Shown here: positions 1 through 10,968 of the stretch, piece after piece
How positions within the stretch are numbered: the stretch's first letter is position 1
How the letters are laid out: each line of letters opens with the position of its first letter
NCBI RefSeq assembly: GCF_000195085.1
Contig: NC_015380.1
Location: 110,001 to 174,000, forward strand
Source of the DNA: Candidatus Pelagibacter sp. IMCC9063
Lineage (GTDB): Bacteria; Pseudomonadota; Alphaproteobacteria; Pelagibacterales; Pelagibacteraceae
Direction of reading: 5' to 3'
Length of the DNA: 64,000 nt
Program-made: the position numbers and the translations under genes
Notes under the pieces: generated by a model
What the model saw: the letters and a program-made list of their open reading frames with translations, nothing else
Told to the model about the DNA's origin: nothing
The model's database searches: none

Positions 1-967
<967 letters not shown>

Positions 968-1357
968 TAATAACGGCGTACACAAGCTTTCGTGTATTTT
1001 AAAAAAATACACAACTTACATAAAATTACTTTTTTATAAGTTTACTTAAAGCGTGTACGACAAATTTTTTTTTGACAAAAAATAACCGTCCACGCTTCTC
1101 TTCCAAATTTACGATTTCAAGAGCTCAACAAAACTACTGAAAATTCTCTGGTTTAAGAAAGAATTTTCCTTAATTTTGTTATGTTTTTTGTATAAATCAC
1201 ACCTAAATAACAGTTATTATTCAGTGCAAGGACTCGAGTAAATATTGATAAATAGGCAACAAGTCAATAGCTAGAAACATAAAAAAATACCACTTTTAAA
1301 GGGCTTTTTTTCCTTTTTTAATTATTTATCAACTGTAAGTATATAAAATATAGAAAA
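968..1357. other. Intergenic region: rRNA leader and divergent upstream region
   Basis: This 390-base gap separates 16S rRNA (minus) from the M23 peptidase gene (plus). It contains the rRNA promoter and the untranslated 16S leader. The leader includes an AT-rich inverted repeat (GTGTATTT / AAATACAC, near 993-1013) that could take part in rRNA processing. I see no protein gene or tRNA in it. The open frame that runs out of the 16S gene (864-1049) is not a gene. Confidence 0.6.
1239..1267 (-). promoter_or_regulatory. rRNA operon promoter
   Basis: On the minus strand a TTGACT -35 box (1262-1267) is followed by a 17-base spacer and a TATTTA -10 box (1239-1244). Transcription would start near 1230, about 260 bases before the mature 16S end. 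Spacing and orientation fit a sigma-70 rRNA promoter. This is prediction from sequence only. Confidence 0.6.
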
Positions 1358-2659
1358 ATGAAAAAAAATCACCAAAAAATTCCTCGAAATTACCTAATAA
1401 TATTTTTGATTTTAATTTTTTTTGCTCTTTTATTTTTTGTTTTTTCCTCCAAAGATTTTGTCTCCAAAGGCTATCTAAATGAGCGTGAAGAATCTACAAA
1501 AGAATCGAAAAAAGAATTTAAAGATGCCTATTCTTTTTTTTTCAATACCGATTTTATTCCTAATAAAAAAATTATTAAAGTTGTTGCAGGAGATTCACTG
1601 CAAAAAATTTTATTAAAAGAAAAAATTTCCAAGGTAGAGGTCAATAAAATTTATCAAAAGACTAAAGGTATAGTTGATTTAACAAAAATAAAGCAAGGGC
1701 AAACTATAACTATTATATTTCGAATAAAACAAAACAAGCCATCAATATCTAGAATAACTTTTCAAGTAGATGAACTTTCTACAGCTTACATTTACTACAG
1801 CAACAAAACAGATGATTACGAAGTTAGACTTAATCAAAAAAATTTGGAAAAGATAAATTTTTTAGCAAAAGGAGTTATTGTAAATAGCTTGTTTGCTTCT
1901 GCTCAAAAAATAGACGTAGATGCTGAAGTTGTAGTTGAGTTTGCAAGGATATTTGGATTTGAAATAGACTTTCAAAGAGACATACGAAAAAATGATGAAT
2001 TTCGAATTTTTTATGAACGGTTTGAGGATGATGAGGGAGAAAATTTTAAAAATGGAAATATTTTATTTGCTTACTTAAAAAACAGTGGAAGAGAAATTAA
2101 ACTTTACCGATACAAAGATAGCAAAAATAATATTGGTTATTTTACGCCTGATGGAAAAAGTATTGAAAAAGCTTTGATGAAAACGCCAATTAATGGTGCA
2201 AGATTATCTTCTGGCTACGGAATGAGAAAACATCCTATTTTAGGTTATAATAAATTACATCAAGGAACAGATTTTGCTGCACGTAGAGGAACACCAGTTA
2301 TGGCTTCTGGCTCAGGAACAGTGGAGAGGGCATCGTGGTTTGGAGCGTATGGAAAATATGTTCGAATAAGACACAACTCAACTTATAAAACTGCTTATGC
2401 GCACCTATCTAAGTTTGGTAGAAATATTAAAGCTGGAAGAAAAGTTAAACAAGGACAAATTATTGGTTACGTAGGAAGTACTGGTAGATCAACCGGACCT
2501 CACCTTCATTATGAAGTGTTGGTAAATAATAAAAGAATTAATTCGCAAAGACTGAAGCTTCCTTCGGGAAAAAAATTGTCACAAAATGAAATGGAAAATT
2601 TTAATTTAGAAAAACAAAGAATTGATCAGTTGGCAGAAATTTCTAAGACTACTAAATAG
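1358..2659 (+). CDS. M23 family metallopeptidase (peptidoglycan endopeptidase)
   Basis: This is a periplasmic zinc peptidase of the LytM/MepM type that would cleave peptidoglycan cross-links. One N-terminal membrane segment (about residues 12-30) acts as signal anchor. A central region resembling the usual LysM/OapA-like N-domain follows. The C-terminal M23 domain shows the metal-binding HxxxD (His301, Asp305) and HLH (His382-His384) motifs. Length (433 aa) fits the family. It faces away from the rRNA operon and converges with the DUF4167 gene with one base between stops. Exact bond specificity cannot be told from sequence. Confidence 0.9.
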   Translation: MKKNHQKIPRNYLIIFLILIFFALLFFVFSSKDFVSKGYLNEREESTKESKKEFKDAYSFFFNTDFIPNKKIIKVVAGDSLQKILLKEKISKVEVNKIYQKTKGIVDLTKIKQGQTITIIFRIKQNKPSISRITFQVDELSTAYIYYSNKTDDYEVRLNQKNLEKINFLAKGVIVNSLFASAQKIDVDAEVVVEFARIFGFEIDFQRDIRKNDEFRIFYERFEDDEGENFKNGNILFAYLKNSGREIKLYRYKDSKNNIGYFTPDGKSIEKALMKTPINGARLSSGYGMRKHPILGYNKLHQGTDFAARRGTPVMASGSGTVERASWFGAYGKYVRIRHNSTYKTAYAHLSKFGRNIKAGRKVKQGQIIGYVGSTGRSTGPHLHYEVLVNNKRINSQRLKLPSGKKLSQNEMENFNLEKQRIDQLAEISKTTK

Positions 2660-2660
2660 T

Positions 2661-3101
2661 TTACTTCTTAACAGCTTCTTCAGTTACAGTCTTTGAGGCA
2701 TCAGCTTCTGCTTTCGCAGCGTCTTGCGAAACTATATCATCTTCAGTTTCTGTATTTTCATTCTCTGGCTCATTTAAAGACTCCTCGCTTTTAATAACTG
2801 GCTTTGGTTCTGGTGGTAACAATCTTGCATAATGATCTGCATGTTGAAAATAGCTTTCCGCTAAAATAATATCTCCAACAGAAAGGGCGTCATTAGCCAA
2901 TGTTTTGTATTTATCAAACATTTTAGTTGCATTTCCGCCCCCACGATTGCCGTTTCTATTTCTTGAAAAATTGTTGTTGTTGCCCGTTTCTCCAAGAGAA
3001 ACTATTTGACCTGAACCACTATTTCTAAAATTAGCATTAGGTCTGCGACCATTACTTCTTGGGTTATTACGACCTCTCGGTCTTCTTACAAAATTTGGCA
3101 T
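2661..3101 (-). CDS. DUF4167 domain-containing protein
   Basis: This small protein of a family typical of Alphaproteobacteria has no settled function. The N-terminal half is rich in Arg, Gly and Asn (RGRNN-type repeats), suggesting nucleic-acid binding. The conserved DUF4167 core follows at about residues 60-95 and includes FDKYKTLANDAL and YFQHADHYARLL. The C-terminal tail is acidic and low in complexity. It lies downstream of prfA-prmC, a neighbourhood common in the class, and may be co-transcribed with them. A role in RNA or ribosome metabolism is only inference from composition and context. Confidence 0.85.
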   Translation of the reverse strand: MPNFVRRPRGRNNPRSNGRRPNANFRNSGSGQIVSLGETGNNNNFSRNRNGNRGGGNATKMFDKYKTLANDALSVGDIILAESYFQHADHYARLLPPEPKPVIKSEESLNEPENENTETEDDIVSQDAAKAEADASKTVTEEAVKK

Positions 3102-3186
3102 TTAGATTGTTTTTTAATTCTATTTTAAAATATTATTTAATAGATGTTTTAAAGTCACATATTCTTAAACATTTGTCAAAAGAAAT

Positions 3187-4041
3187 TTATCCTATTTTAG
3201 ATGCTAGAATACATCTTATTTCCCCATTGATTAATCGATATTTGTCTAGAACTCTAAAAGAGTTCTCTGCCAAAATCTCTTTTATTTTAAAAAACTGCTG
3301 GTCACCCAGCTCCAAAGCTAACAATCCATTTTTTTTCAAAGACATGGACGCAAAGGTAATAATTTTTTTATAATGAGATGTTCCATCATGACCTCCCTTC
3401 AGTGCAGTTTTTGGCTCAAAATTTTTAACATCTATTTCTAAATTGTCATACTCAGCTGAAGACAAGTAGGGAGGATTAGATAGAATTACGTCAAATTTTT
3501 TCAATGTAAGGAAATGAAAAATACTTTCTTTATGAAGCTCAACTCTTTTATTAAGCTTGTAATTCTTAACGTTAATTTTTGAAACTGCTAAAGCATCTGA
3601 ACTAATATCTAGTCCGATACCAATACTTTTTTTAAGCTCTCTTAAGCAAGAAATTAGCAAACATCCAGACCCACATCCGATATCCAAAAGCTGCAATACT
3701 TTTGATTTGTCTTTAATTTTTTTTAAAACCATTTCAATTAGAATTTCTGTTTCTGGTCTTGGAATTAAAGCTCTCTGATCTACAAAATAAGTTTCATTCC
3801 AAAAATCTTTTTTATTTAAAATGTAGGCCACTGGTTCTTTATTTTTTCTTCTCTCTATCAGCTGACTCATTAGAAGTTCTTGAGATTTATTTAGAATCAA
3901 ATTGTGTTGAGTAGATAGATTAATTCTATCAGTTTTTAAAACTGAAGCTAAAATTATTTCAGAATCTATTTTTGCAGTTTTGATATTAATATTTAATAAA
4001 TTCTTACAATTTTTTTTTAAAGCCTCTAAAACTGTAGTCAT
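3187..4041 (-). CDS. prmC: Peptide chain release factor N5-glutamine methyltransferase
   Basis: PrmC methylates the glutamine of the GGQ motif of release factors, using S-adenosylmethionine. The protein has an N-terminal helical domain and a Rossmann methyltransferase domain with the SAM loop LLDIGCGSG. The diagnostic NPPY motif (in ILSNPPYLSS) binds the target glutamine. Length (284 aa) is normal. It follows prfA by three bases, the usual alphaproteobacterial pair of enzyme and substrate, so both are probably co-transcribed. Confidence 0.95.
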   Translation of the reverse strand: MTTVLEALKKNCKNLLNINIKTAKIDSEIILASVLKTDRINLSTQHNLILNKSQELLMSQLIERRKNKEPVAYILNKKDFWNETYFVDQRALIPRPETEILIEMVLKKIKDKSKVLQLLDIGCGSGCLLISCLRELKKSIGIGLDISSDALAVSKINVKNYKLNKRVELHKESIFHFLTLKKFDVILSNPPYLSSAEYDNLEIDVKNFEPKTALKGGHDGTSHYKKIITFASMSLKKNGLLALELGDQQFFKIKEILAENSFRVLDKYRLINGEIRCILASKIG

Positions 4042-4044
4042 GCA

Positions 4045-5118
4045 TTACTTGACATTTTCTAACAACTCTTCCTGATGCTTTATTTGTAAAGCATCAGACA
4101 TTTCTGCAAAATCATCACCTGCTAAAAAACCTGTTAGTTTGTGCAAGGTTAAATTAATTCTATGATCGCTAACTCTTCCTTGAGGAAAATTATAAGTTCT
4201 AATTCGTTCCGATCGGTCTCCAGTTCCAATTTGACTTTTTCTTGCAACCGAACGTTCATTTTCTAATCTTAATCTTTCAGCCTCATACAGCCTGGATCTT
4301 AAAATAGTCATCGCTTTGGCTTTATTTTTGTGTTGAGATTTTTCATCTTGTATTGCAACCACCACACCTGTTGGAATGTGTGTAATTCTAACTGCACTGT
4401 CGGTTGTATTAACAGACTGTCCGCCCGGCCCTCCAGATCGAAAAACATCTATTCTTAAATCGTTTTCATCAATCTTAACATCTACTTCTTCCGCTTCTGC
4501 TAGAACAGCAACAGTTGCTGCAGATGTGTGAACTCGTCCTTGGGTTTCTGTATCGGGTACACGCTGAACTCTATGCACCCCAGATTCAAACTTTAGTTTA
4601 GAAAACACATTTTTTCCTGTAATTGTGAAGACGATTTCCTTGTATCCTCCAGCCTCACTAGCAGAAACACTTAACACTTCTACTCTCCATCCATTGATAG
4701 ATGATACTTTTTGATACATATTAAATAGATCAGAAGCAAATAAAGAAGCCTCCAAACCACCTGTGCCAGCCCTAATCTCCACGATGGCATTCTTCTCATC
4801 TGCCTCATCTTTTGGAAGTAAAAATACTTTGACTTTTTTTTCATACTCCTGTTCTTTTGATTTAATTTCTTCGAGATCATGTTCTGCCATCTCTCTAATT
4901 TCAATATCTGAATCCTTGTCTGATAAGATTTTTTTAAGATCTTCTTTGTCTTTTATGGCATCAATATAGCTCTTGATGGTCTCTATTATTTCTCCAATTG
5001 AAGAATATTCCTTAGAATTTTTAACAAACTCTTTTTTATCAATATCGGTTTTCGAAAGGCTAGATTCTAAATCATTATAGCGATTAACAATACTTTCTAA
5101 TTTTTCTAAAGATATCAT
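4045..5118 (-). CDS. prfA: Peptide chain release factor 1
   Basis: RF1 recognises UAA and UAG stop codons and releases the finished peptide. The sequence has the PCRF domain, the catalytic GGQ loop ([11 protein letters not shown]) and the class I RF signature that follows it. The RF1-type tripeptide region lies upstream of GGQ. The length of 357 aa is typical. It is immediately upstream of prmC, whose product modifies the GGQ glutamine, and downstream of ispG and lysC on the same strand. Confidence 0.96.
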   Translation of the reverse strand: MISLEKLESIVNRYNDLESSLSKTDIDKKEFVKNSKEYSSIGEIIETIKSYIDAIKDKEDLKKILSDKDSDIEIREMAEHDLEEIKSKEQEYEKKVKVFLLPKDEADEKNAIVEIRAGTGGLEASLFASDLFNMYQKVSSINGWRVEVLSVSASEAGGYKEIVFTITGKNVFSKLKFESGVHRVQRVPDTETQGRVHTSAATVAVLAEAEEVDVKIDENDLRIDVFRSGGPGGQSVNTTDSAVRITHIPTGVVVAIQDEKSQHKNKAKAMTILRSRLYEAERLRLENERSVARKSQIGTGDRSERIRTYNFPQGRVSDHRINLTLHKLTGFLAGDDFAEMSDALQIKHQEELLENVK

Positions 5119-5128
5119 GAATTACTCC

Positions 5129-6232
5129 TTAGCTTTCTGCTCTAATTTCAGCAGCTTTATTTTCTACTAAAGATACAACGTGATCAATAATTTCTTCTGA
5201 TGCCACCTTATGATCTGCGAGACCATGTAAGTAGATCATATTACTTCCCTTACCACCTCCTGTTAGACCAATGTCGGTTTGGGAAGCCTCACCCGGACCA
5301 TTAACCACACACCCAATAATAGATAAGGTAAGAGATTCTTTAATGTGTGATAATTTTTTTTCTAAAATTTCCACAGTCTTGATTACTTCAAATGCCTGTC
5401 TTGCACATGAAGGACAGGAAATTATTTTTACGCCTCTATGTTTTAAGTTTAAACTTTTTAAGATCTCCAGCCCAGCCTTGACCTCATCTACTGGATCTGA
5501 AGAAAGAGAAACTCTAATAGTATCTCCAATACCATCCATGAGAAGCATTCCCATTCCGATTGAAGATTTAACAGTACCTACAAAATAACTACCTGCTTCT
5601 GTTATTCCAAGATGTAACGGGTAATTACACTTGGAAGCTAAGAGTCTGTAAGAGCTAGTTGCTAGAAAAATATCAGATGCTTTGACGCTAATTTTAAAGT
5701 TAAAAAAATCTAAATCTTCTAAAATTTTTATGTTTAGCATGGCGCTTTCAACCAATGCTTCTGGGCATGGCTCTTTGTATTTTTCCAACAACGTACTATC
5801 TAATGATCCTCCATTTACTCCAATTCTAATAGAACAATTAAAATCTTTTGCAGCTTTTACTATGTCTGCAACTCTATCCTTAGATCCAATATTTCCTGGA
5901 TTAATTCTTAAGCAGCTTGCACCAGATTTTGCAGCTTCAATCGCTCTCTTATAATGAAAGTGTATGTCTGCAACAATCGGAATATTAGTTTGCTTTACTA
6001 TTTGCGATAAAGCTTTTGTAGAATCTTCATCTGGACACGAAACCCTTACAATGTCAGCCCCTGCTTCTTCCAGGTCGTTGATTTGCTTCACAGTGCTGGG
6101 AATATCTGTTGTCAGGGTGTTAGTCATAGATTGAACCGATATAGGAGCATCACCACCTACCAAAACATCCCCTACATGAATTTGTTTAGATTTTCTTCTA
6201 TTGATTGTTCTAAAAGGTCTAATTGTGCTCAT
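5129..6232 (-). CDS. ispG: 4-hydroxy-3-methylbut-2-enyl diphosphate synthase (flavodoxin/ferredoxin)
   Basis: IspG (GcpE) carries out the penultimate step of the MEP isoprenoid pathway, converting the cyclic diphosphate to HMBPP with a 4Fe-4S cluster. The N-terminal TIM-barrel region ([15 protein letters not shown]) and the C-terminal cluster domain are both present. Conserved cysteines lie in ISCPSCARQ and in GCVVNGPGE. Length (367 aa) matches the short bacterial form. It sits between lysC and prfA with gaps of 1 and 10 bases, suggesting one transcript. Confidence 0.96.
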   Translation of the reverse strand: MSTIRPFRTINRRKSKQIHVGDVLVGGDAPISVQSMTNTLTTDIPSTVKQINDLEEAGADIVRVSCPDEDSTKALSQIVKQTNIPIVADIHFHYKRAIEAAKSGASCLRINPGNIGSKDRVADIVKAAKDFNCSIRIGVNGGSLDSTLLEKYKEPCPEALVESAMLNIKILEDLDFFNFKISVKASDIFLATSSYRLLASKCNYPLHLGITEAGSYFVGTVKSSIGMGMLLMDGIGDTIRVSLSSDPVDEVKAGLEILKSLNLKHRGVKIISCPSCARQAFEVIKTVEILEKKLSHIKESLTLSIIGCVVNGPGEASQTDIGLTGGGKGSNMIYLHGLADHKVASEEIIDHVVSLVENKAAEIRAES

Positions 6233-6233
6233 T

Positions 6234-7451
6234 TTATTTATCTAGCTCAAAAATTTGATGAATTGTTTTCACTGCTTCCTTAGTATTTTTTTCATCAATC
6301 AATACTGAGATTTTAATTTCGGAAGTAGAAATAACCATAATATTTATTTTTTTGGACGATAATGCATCAAACATTCTATAGGCAACTCCGGGATGAGTAA
6401 TCATACCAGCGCCCACAATTGAAATCTTAGAAACATGACCATCCGTTAATAGTTTATCAAAATTTAGCTGCTCTTTTAATTTTTCTAAAACTGAAGTAGT
6501 TTTTTGCAAATCATCTCTTTTGATTGTAAATGTAACATCTGTTTTAGAATTGTCTGCCGAAACATTTTGAACAATCATATCAATAACTATATTATTTTCA
6601 TACAAAGGTTTGAAAATTGAAGAAGCAACCCCAGGCTTATCTTTTACCCCTTGCAAAGTAACTTTTGCATCATCACTTGAATAAGCCACTCCTGTGATAA
6701 CCTTATCGTATGAAACCCTATCCTGGCTGCCAATTTTGGTTCCTGAATTATTAGAAAATGTAGATTTTACATAAATATCGACATCGTTAATCATGGCTTT
6801 TTGTACAGAACTGCTTTGCATCACTTTTGCTCCAAGTGAGGCCATCTCTAACATTTCCTCATATGAGATTTTTTCAATTTTTTTTGCCTTGCTCTCTAAA
6901 TCCGGATTGGTAGTGAATACACCATCTACATCTGTATAAATTTCACAAAAGTCTGCTTCTAAACATTTTGCAATTGCAACTGCGGATGCATCTGAACCAC
7001 CCCTGCCGATTGTGCTAATTCTGTTGCCTTCCGTTAGGCCTTGAAATCCTGGAATGATTGGAACAATATCTTGGTCTATACAGTCATTTAATACTTTTGA
7101 ATTAACTGAAATGATTCTACTATTTTTATGATCTCCTTCAGTCACAATAGGTATTTGCCACCCTAACCAAGATCTGGATTTAATTCCAAATTTTTGCAAA
7201 GCTGCTGCCAACAGCGTAGCAGTAACTTGCTCACCTGAAGATAAAAGAGCATCATACTCATCGCTAGGAAAACTATCTGAAATTTTTTTAGATTTTTGAA
7301 TTAAATCATTAGTGACACCAGCCATAGCAGAAACTACCACGGCAATTTTATGATTTTGATCAATTTTTGCTTTAATTATATTGGCAACATGTGAGATTCT
7401 ATCTGTATCTGCGACAGAAGTACCACCAAATTTCATTACAATTTTAGACAT
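6234..7451 (-). CDS. lysC: Aspartate kinase
   Basis: This enzyme phosphorylates aspartate, the first step towards lysine, threonine, methionine and diaminopimelate. The start [15 protein letters not shown] carries the KFGGTS kinase motif, and the amino-acid kinase domain occupies about residues 1-240. Two C-terminal ACT domains provide allosteric feedback by end-product amino acids. Length (405 aa) is that of the monofunctional enzyme without fused homoserine dehydrogenase. It is the first gene of a minus-strand run lysC-ispG-prfA-prmC and is divergent from ubiG. Confidence 0.95.
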   Translation of the reverse strand: MSKIVMKFGGTSVADTDRISHVANIIKAKIDQNHKIAVVVSAMAGVTNDLIQKSKKISDSFPSDEYDALLSSGEQVTATLLAAALQKFGIKSRSWLGWQIPIVTEGDHKNSRIISVNSKVLNDCIDQDIVPIIPGFQGLTEGNRISTIGRGGSDASAVAIAKCLEADFCEIYTDVDGVFTTNPDLESKAKKIEKISYEEMLEMASLGAKVMQSSSVQKAMINDVDIYVKSTFSNNSGTKIGSQDRVSYDKVITGVAYSSDDAKVTLQGVKDKPGVASSIFKPLYENNIVIDMIVQNVSADNSKTDVTFTIKRDDLQKTTSVLEKLKEQLNFDKLLTDGHVSKISIVGAGMITHPGVAYRMFDALSSKKINIMVISTSEIKISVLIDEKNTKEAVKTIHQIFELDK

Positions 7452-7513
7452 ATAAAGTATATTTTTAACATAATTACTCTGCTAAATAAAAATAAGCAAT
7501 AACACAAAAGGCT

Positions 7514-8242
7514 ATGAATAAAAAAACAGCTAATGAGCAAGAAGTTAAAAAGTTTTCTAATATGGCTTCTGAGTGGTGGGATCCTAATGGGAAATTTTCC
7601 CCTTTGCACAAGTTCAATCCTGTAAGACAAGAATACTTAATTGACAGAATTTCCTCTCACTTTTCATTGAGTCTTGATAAAAATTTTTCATTTTCAAACC
7701 TAACACTTTTAGATATTGGTTGTGGAGGAGGTTTGCTATGTGAACCTTTTGCTAGATTGGGCGCGCAAGTTACAGGAATTGATGCTTCCAAAAATAACAT
7801 TGAGGTAGCAAAAATACATGCGCAAAAAACAAATTTGCAAATTCAATATTTAAACAAGCTTCCAGAAGAAATAAAAAATAAAAAATTTGATGTAATTTTA
7901 TGCATGGAAGTGATTGAGCATGTTGATAATGTTAATTTTTTTGTCGAAAGCTGCTCAAAACTTTTAAATAAAAATGGAATTATTTTTTTTGCAACAATTA
8001 ATAGAAATCCAAAGTCTTATTTATTTGCAATTGTGGGTGCAGAGTATGTCTTGAGGTGGCTACCTGTAGGAACGCATGATTGGAAAAAGTTTGTAAAACC
8101 TCAGGAGATGATTAATTATGTATCCACTCAACAATTGATACACCAAGAAACTAAGGGGGTTACTTTTAATCCCATTCTTAATAAATGGTCACTAAGTAAT
8201 GATACTTCTGTCAATTATATGACCTGCTTTACAAAAAGCTAA
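7514..8242 (+). CDS. ubiG: Bifunctional 2-polyprenyl-6-hydroxyphenol methylase / 3-demethylubiquinol O-methyltransferase
   Basis: UbiG performs both O-methylations of ubiquinone synthesis with SAM. The protein begins with the family N-terminus (EVKKFSNMASEWWDPNGKFSPLHKFNPVR). The SAM-binding LDIGCGGGLLCEP follows, and the CMEVIEHV post-motif comes later. The 242-residue length is normal. Its divergent position to lysC is common in Alphaproteobacteria. It overlaps the converging DUF1178 gene by four bases. Confidence 0.96.
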   Translation: MNKKTANEQEVKKFSNMASEWWDPNGKFSPLHKFNPVRQEYLIDRISSHFSLSLDKNFSFSNLTLLDIGCGGGLLCEPFARLGAQVTGIDASKNNIEVAKIHAQKTNLQIQYLNKLPEEIKNKKFDVILCMEVIEHVDNVNFFVESCSKLLNKNGIIFFATINRNPKSYLFAIVGAEYVLRWLPVGTHDWKKFVKPQEMINYVSTQQLIHQETKGVTFNPILNKWSLSNDTSVNYMTCFTKS

Positions 8243-8664
8243 CTGTCAGTTTTGTCTACCCAAGGTATAGAATTAATTTCTATCCCCTCTTCGATTAATT
8301 CTTTATTTTCTTCTAGGCTAGTTTTACCATAAATATTTCTCACATTTTTTTTATCGTAGTGAATGGAGCGAACTTCAGATGCAAAATTATTCCCTACATA
8401 TTCTGCATTTTTTTCTACATATTTTCTAAGTTCTGTTAATTTTTTTTGAACATTTTGATAGACTTCTCTTTGCTGGTTATCATCAGTCTCTTTTTTTTTA
8501 CTACCCACTACTTGCGGGGACATAATTTGTTTAGAAATTTTTTTAGAAACTCCACATATACAACTAAGTAAGTTTTTTTTCTCTAGCCTATCAAACTCTT
8601 TGGAACTGCTAAACCAACTCTCAAACTCTTCTCCACATTCACATTTAAGTTGGTATTTGATCAT
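8239..8664 (-). CDS. DUF1178 family protein
   Basis: This small cytoplasmic protein belongs to a family found across Proteobacteria with unknown function. The N-terminus has a rubredoxin-like CxC pair (KCECGEEFESWF) and a second CxC (LSCICG), a probable zinc knuckle. The conserved C-terminal block includes YVGNNFASEVRSIHY. Length (141 aa) fits the family. It lies downstream of the argJ-mutT-DUF3833 run and probably belongs to that transcript. Confidence 0.88.
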   Translation of the reverse strand: MIKYQLKCECGEEFESWFSSSKEFDRLEKKNLLSCICGVSKKISKQIMSPQVVGSKKKETDDNQQREVYQNVQKKLTELRKYVEKNAEYVGNNFASEVRSIHYDKKNVRNIYGKTSLEENKELIEEGIEINSIPWVDKTDS

Positions 8665-8683
8665 AAATTTAATAGTCCAAGAA

Positions 8684-9217
8684 CTACTCCTTATTAAAAA
8701 AAAGAATAACAGTTCCTAAATTAAATCCAAATTTGTTAATTTTTGCGATATTAATCAGATAGTTTTTATCCTGCAGGAACATCCAATCATCAAAATTAAC
8801 TTTTATTTTTTTTGATCCAATTGGTAAGTTAAATGTATATTTCCAATTAAAGGCGTTCCCACTGGTTGATCCAGAAGCTTTACCAATAACTCCATCTGCA
8901 AAACCAGTGTAAAAATTTTCACCTTCTTTGGTAATAGTCCATTCACGAAATTCTTTGCTTCCATCATCATAAATAAAATCTTCTTTTAAAATGAGTGTTT
9001 TTCCATCCCAAGTTCCGTCTATATAAACGATAAAAGATTTCTTTATATTCCCAAATCTATCTTCAAAAACACCTCTTGCAGTAGTTTTGCCAGAAAAATA
9101 TTCCTCTAGTTTTAACTCTGGTTTCTTTAATTTAAATTCTTCAAGTTTCATAGTTGAGCAACTATTTAGCACAGACAGTAAAAGAATTGCTAAAAAAATA
9201 TTTTTAATTCTACTCAT
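8684..9217 (-). CDS. DUF3833 family lipoprotein
   Basis: This is a predicted outer-membrane or periplasmic lipoprotein. A hydrophobic signal sequence ends in a lipobox-like LNSC with the lipidated cysteine near residue 20. The rest (KLEEYFSGKTTARGVFEDRFG and later beta-rich segments) matches the DUF3833 lipocalin-like family, whose function is unknown. The start overlaps the end of mutT by eight bases, implying translational coupling. Confidence 0.8.
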   Translation of the reverse strand: MSRIKNIFLAILLLSVLNSCSTMKLEEFKLKKPELKLEEYFSGKTTARGVFEDRFGNIKKSFIVYIDGTWDGKTLILKEDFIYDDGSKEFREWTITKEGENFYTGFADGVIGKASGSTSGNAFNWKYTFNLPIGSKKIKVNFDDWMFLQDKNYLINIAKINKFGFNLGTVILFFNKE

Positions 9218-9626
9218 GATTTAAGCCATATAAGTTTGCGTTAATTTTATCTATTATTGTTTTACTACCTTCTAAAAATTTTACCTTACACAAGTCTGCC
9301 GCAGCTAACCATTGAATTTGCTGATTCTCCTTAGCTTTCACTATTCCGGTCCATTTTCTCATGTAAAAAACAGCCATTATAACAATGCTATTTAATTCAT
9401 AGCTATGTGAGACATTGTCAATAATTGAGAGGTCTTTGCTTTTGACTTTAATTCCCAACTCTTCTTCTAACTCTCTAATAATAGCATCGTAAAAACTTTC
9501 TCCTCTTTCTAATTTTCCACCAGGGAATTCCCAGTAATGAGGAAAGGGTTTGCCTGTAGGTCTTTTGGTGATTAAAATTTTATTTTTTTTAAGCAGAATG
9601 CAAGAAGATACAAATACAATCTTCAC
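9210..9626 (-). CDS. mutT: (Deoxy)nucleoside triphosphate pyrophosphohydrolase, MutT type
   Basis: This Nudix hydrolase probably removes 8-oxo-dGTP from the nucleotide pool. The Nudix box is complete (GGKLERGESFYDAIIRELEEELGI), preceded by the MutT-like RPTGKPFPHYWEFPGGK segment. Length (138 aa) fits MutT rather than a longer fused form. It follows argJ by two bases, the usual alphaproteobacterial order argJ-mutT. Substrate assignment beyond the Nudix family is by similarity and context. Confidence 0.9.
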   Translation of the reverse strand: MKIVFVSSCILLKKNKILITKRPTGKPFPHYWEFPGGKLERGESFYDAIIRELEEELGIKVKSKDLSIIDNVSHSYELNSIVIMAVFYMRKWTGIVKAKENQQIQWLAAADLCKVKFLEGSKTIIDKINANLYGLNHE

Positions 9627-9628
9627 AA

Positions 9629-10885
9629 CTAACTTCGATAGTCTGCATTAATTGAAATATATTTTTTGGTCAAATCACAAGTGTAAACTGAAAAATTATT
9701 TTTACCCGATCTCATATCCACATGGATTAAAATCTCTTTATTCTTCATGTGCTCTTTCACATCTGACTCTTTGTAATTTTTTACAATCTCTCCATTTCTA
9801 AAAATTGAAGTTGGCCCAATTTTTAATGACACTTTTTCCATTTTTATATCAGGACTGGCTTTGCCGATCGCCATCATTATTCTACCCCAATTAGGATCCT
9901 CTGCTGCAATTGCTGTTTTTACCAGAGGGGAATTCGCGATTGAAAATCCAATAGTTTTTGCTAAATTTTTATTTTTACAATTAGTTATATTAATGGTTAT
10001 AAATTTTTGAGATCCCTCGCCATCAGCAACAATTTGTTTTGCAAGATCCAGCATAACTATTTTTAATTTTTGCTCAAATATTTTTGCTGCTGGAGAGTTT
10101 TTATTTGTTATTAATTTATTTTTTGACTTATTCGTAGAAAATAACAAAACCATATCATTGGTTGATGTATCGCCATCCACTGAAATGGCATTAAAAGTTT
10201 CTTCTACATTTTTTTTTAAAAAATAATTTAACACAGGGGAGGAAATATTTGCATCTGTAAATATAAAACCAAACATGGTTCCCATGTTAGGAAAAACCAT
10301 GCCAGATCCTTTTGCAATTCCTGAAATATTAATTTTTTTATTATTAACATCGAAAGATTCATAAGCCATCTTGGCAATTGTATCAGTTGTCATTATCGCG
10401 TTAGCTGCACCAATCCATTCAAATTTATTGGGCTTTACTGATCTTTCCATTAGCTTGTCTATAGAATATTTAATTTTAAGAAGAGGAAATTTTTCACCAA
10501 TCACCCCCGTCGAAGCAAACAAAATATCTTTTTGAGAAATATTTTTATTTCTGGAAATTAAATAAGCGAGTTCTTTGATGGCAATATACCCTTGCTGTCC
10601 ATTTAAAGTGTTTGCATTTTTTGTATTTACAAAAAGAGCTTTGATTTTTTTTGATGTGATACTTTTATTCCATACAATGCAATGAGATTTGGTTGACGAT
10701 TTTGTATAAACGCCTGCAAAAGTAGCCCCTTCTTTAAAATAAAAAAAACAAACATCGTCTCTTTGCTTTTTATAGAGATCCGCAGAAGCAGTTGATAATT
10801 CCATCCCTTCTATTGCTGGAAGGTCTTTAGTAGTCTTGCCTTGCTGGCCTTTAATGCCAAAAATTTCACTAAATTTTATTGCCAT
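9629..10885 (-). CDS. argJ: Bifunctional glutamate N-acetyltransferase / amino-acid acetyltransferase
   Basis: ArgJ transfers acetyl groups from N-acetylornithine to glutamate, and may also use acetyl-CoA, in the cyclic arginine pathway. It is made as one chain and self-cleaved before a threonine, which lies here in the segment FPNMGTMFGFIFTDA. The conserved end SADYRS/INADYRS is present. Length (418 aa) is normal. Together with argF and argD further along the window it supplies arginine synthesis. It is divergent from secA. Confidence 0.95.
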   Translation of the reverse strand: MAIKFSEIFGIKGQQGKTTKDLPAIEGMELSTASADLYKKQRDDVCFFYFKEGATFAGVYTKSSTKSHCIVWNKSITSKKIKALFVNTKNANTLNGQQGYIAIKELAYLISRNKNISQKDILFASTGVIGEKFPLLKIKYSIDKLMERSVKPNKFEWIGAANAIMTTDTIAKMAYESFDVNNKKINISGIAKGSGMVFPNMGTMFGFIFTDANISSPVLNYFLKKNVEETFNAISVDGDTSTNDMVLLFSTNKSKNKLITNKNSPAAKIFEQKLKIVMLDLAKQIVADGEGSQKFITINITNCKNKNLAKTIGFSIANSPLVKTAIAAEDPNWGRIMMAIGKASPDIKMEKVSLKIGPTSIFRNGEIVKNYKESDVKEHMKNKEILIHVDMRSGKNNFSVYTCDLTKKYISINADYRS

Positions 10886-10968
10886 AATTAATAATTTGAT
10901 AAAGAAGTGGTTTATAAGTTAGAAATACAAACTTTACTATTAATAATTTAAGCAAAACCTGAGTAGAA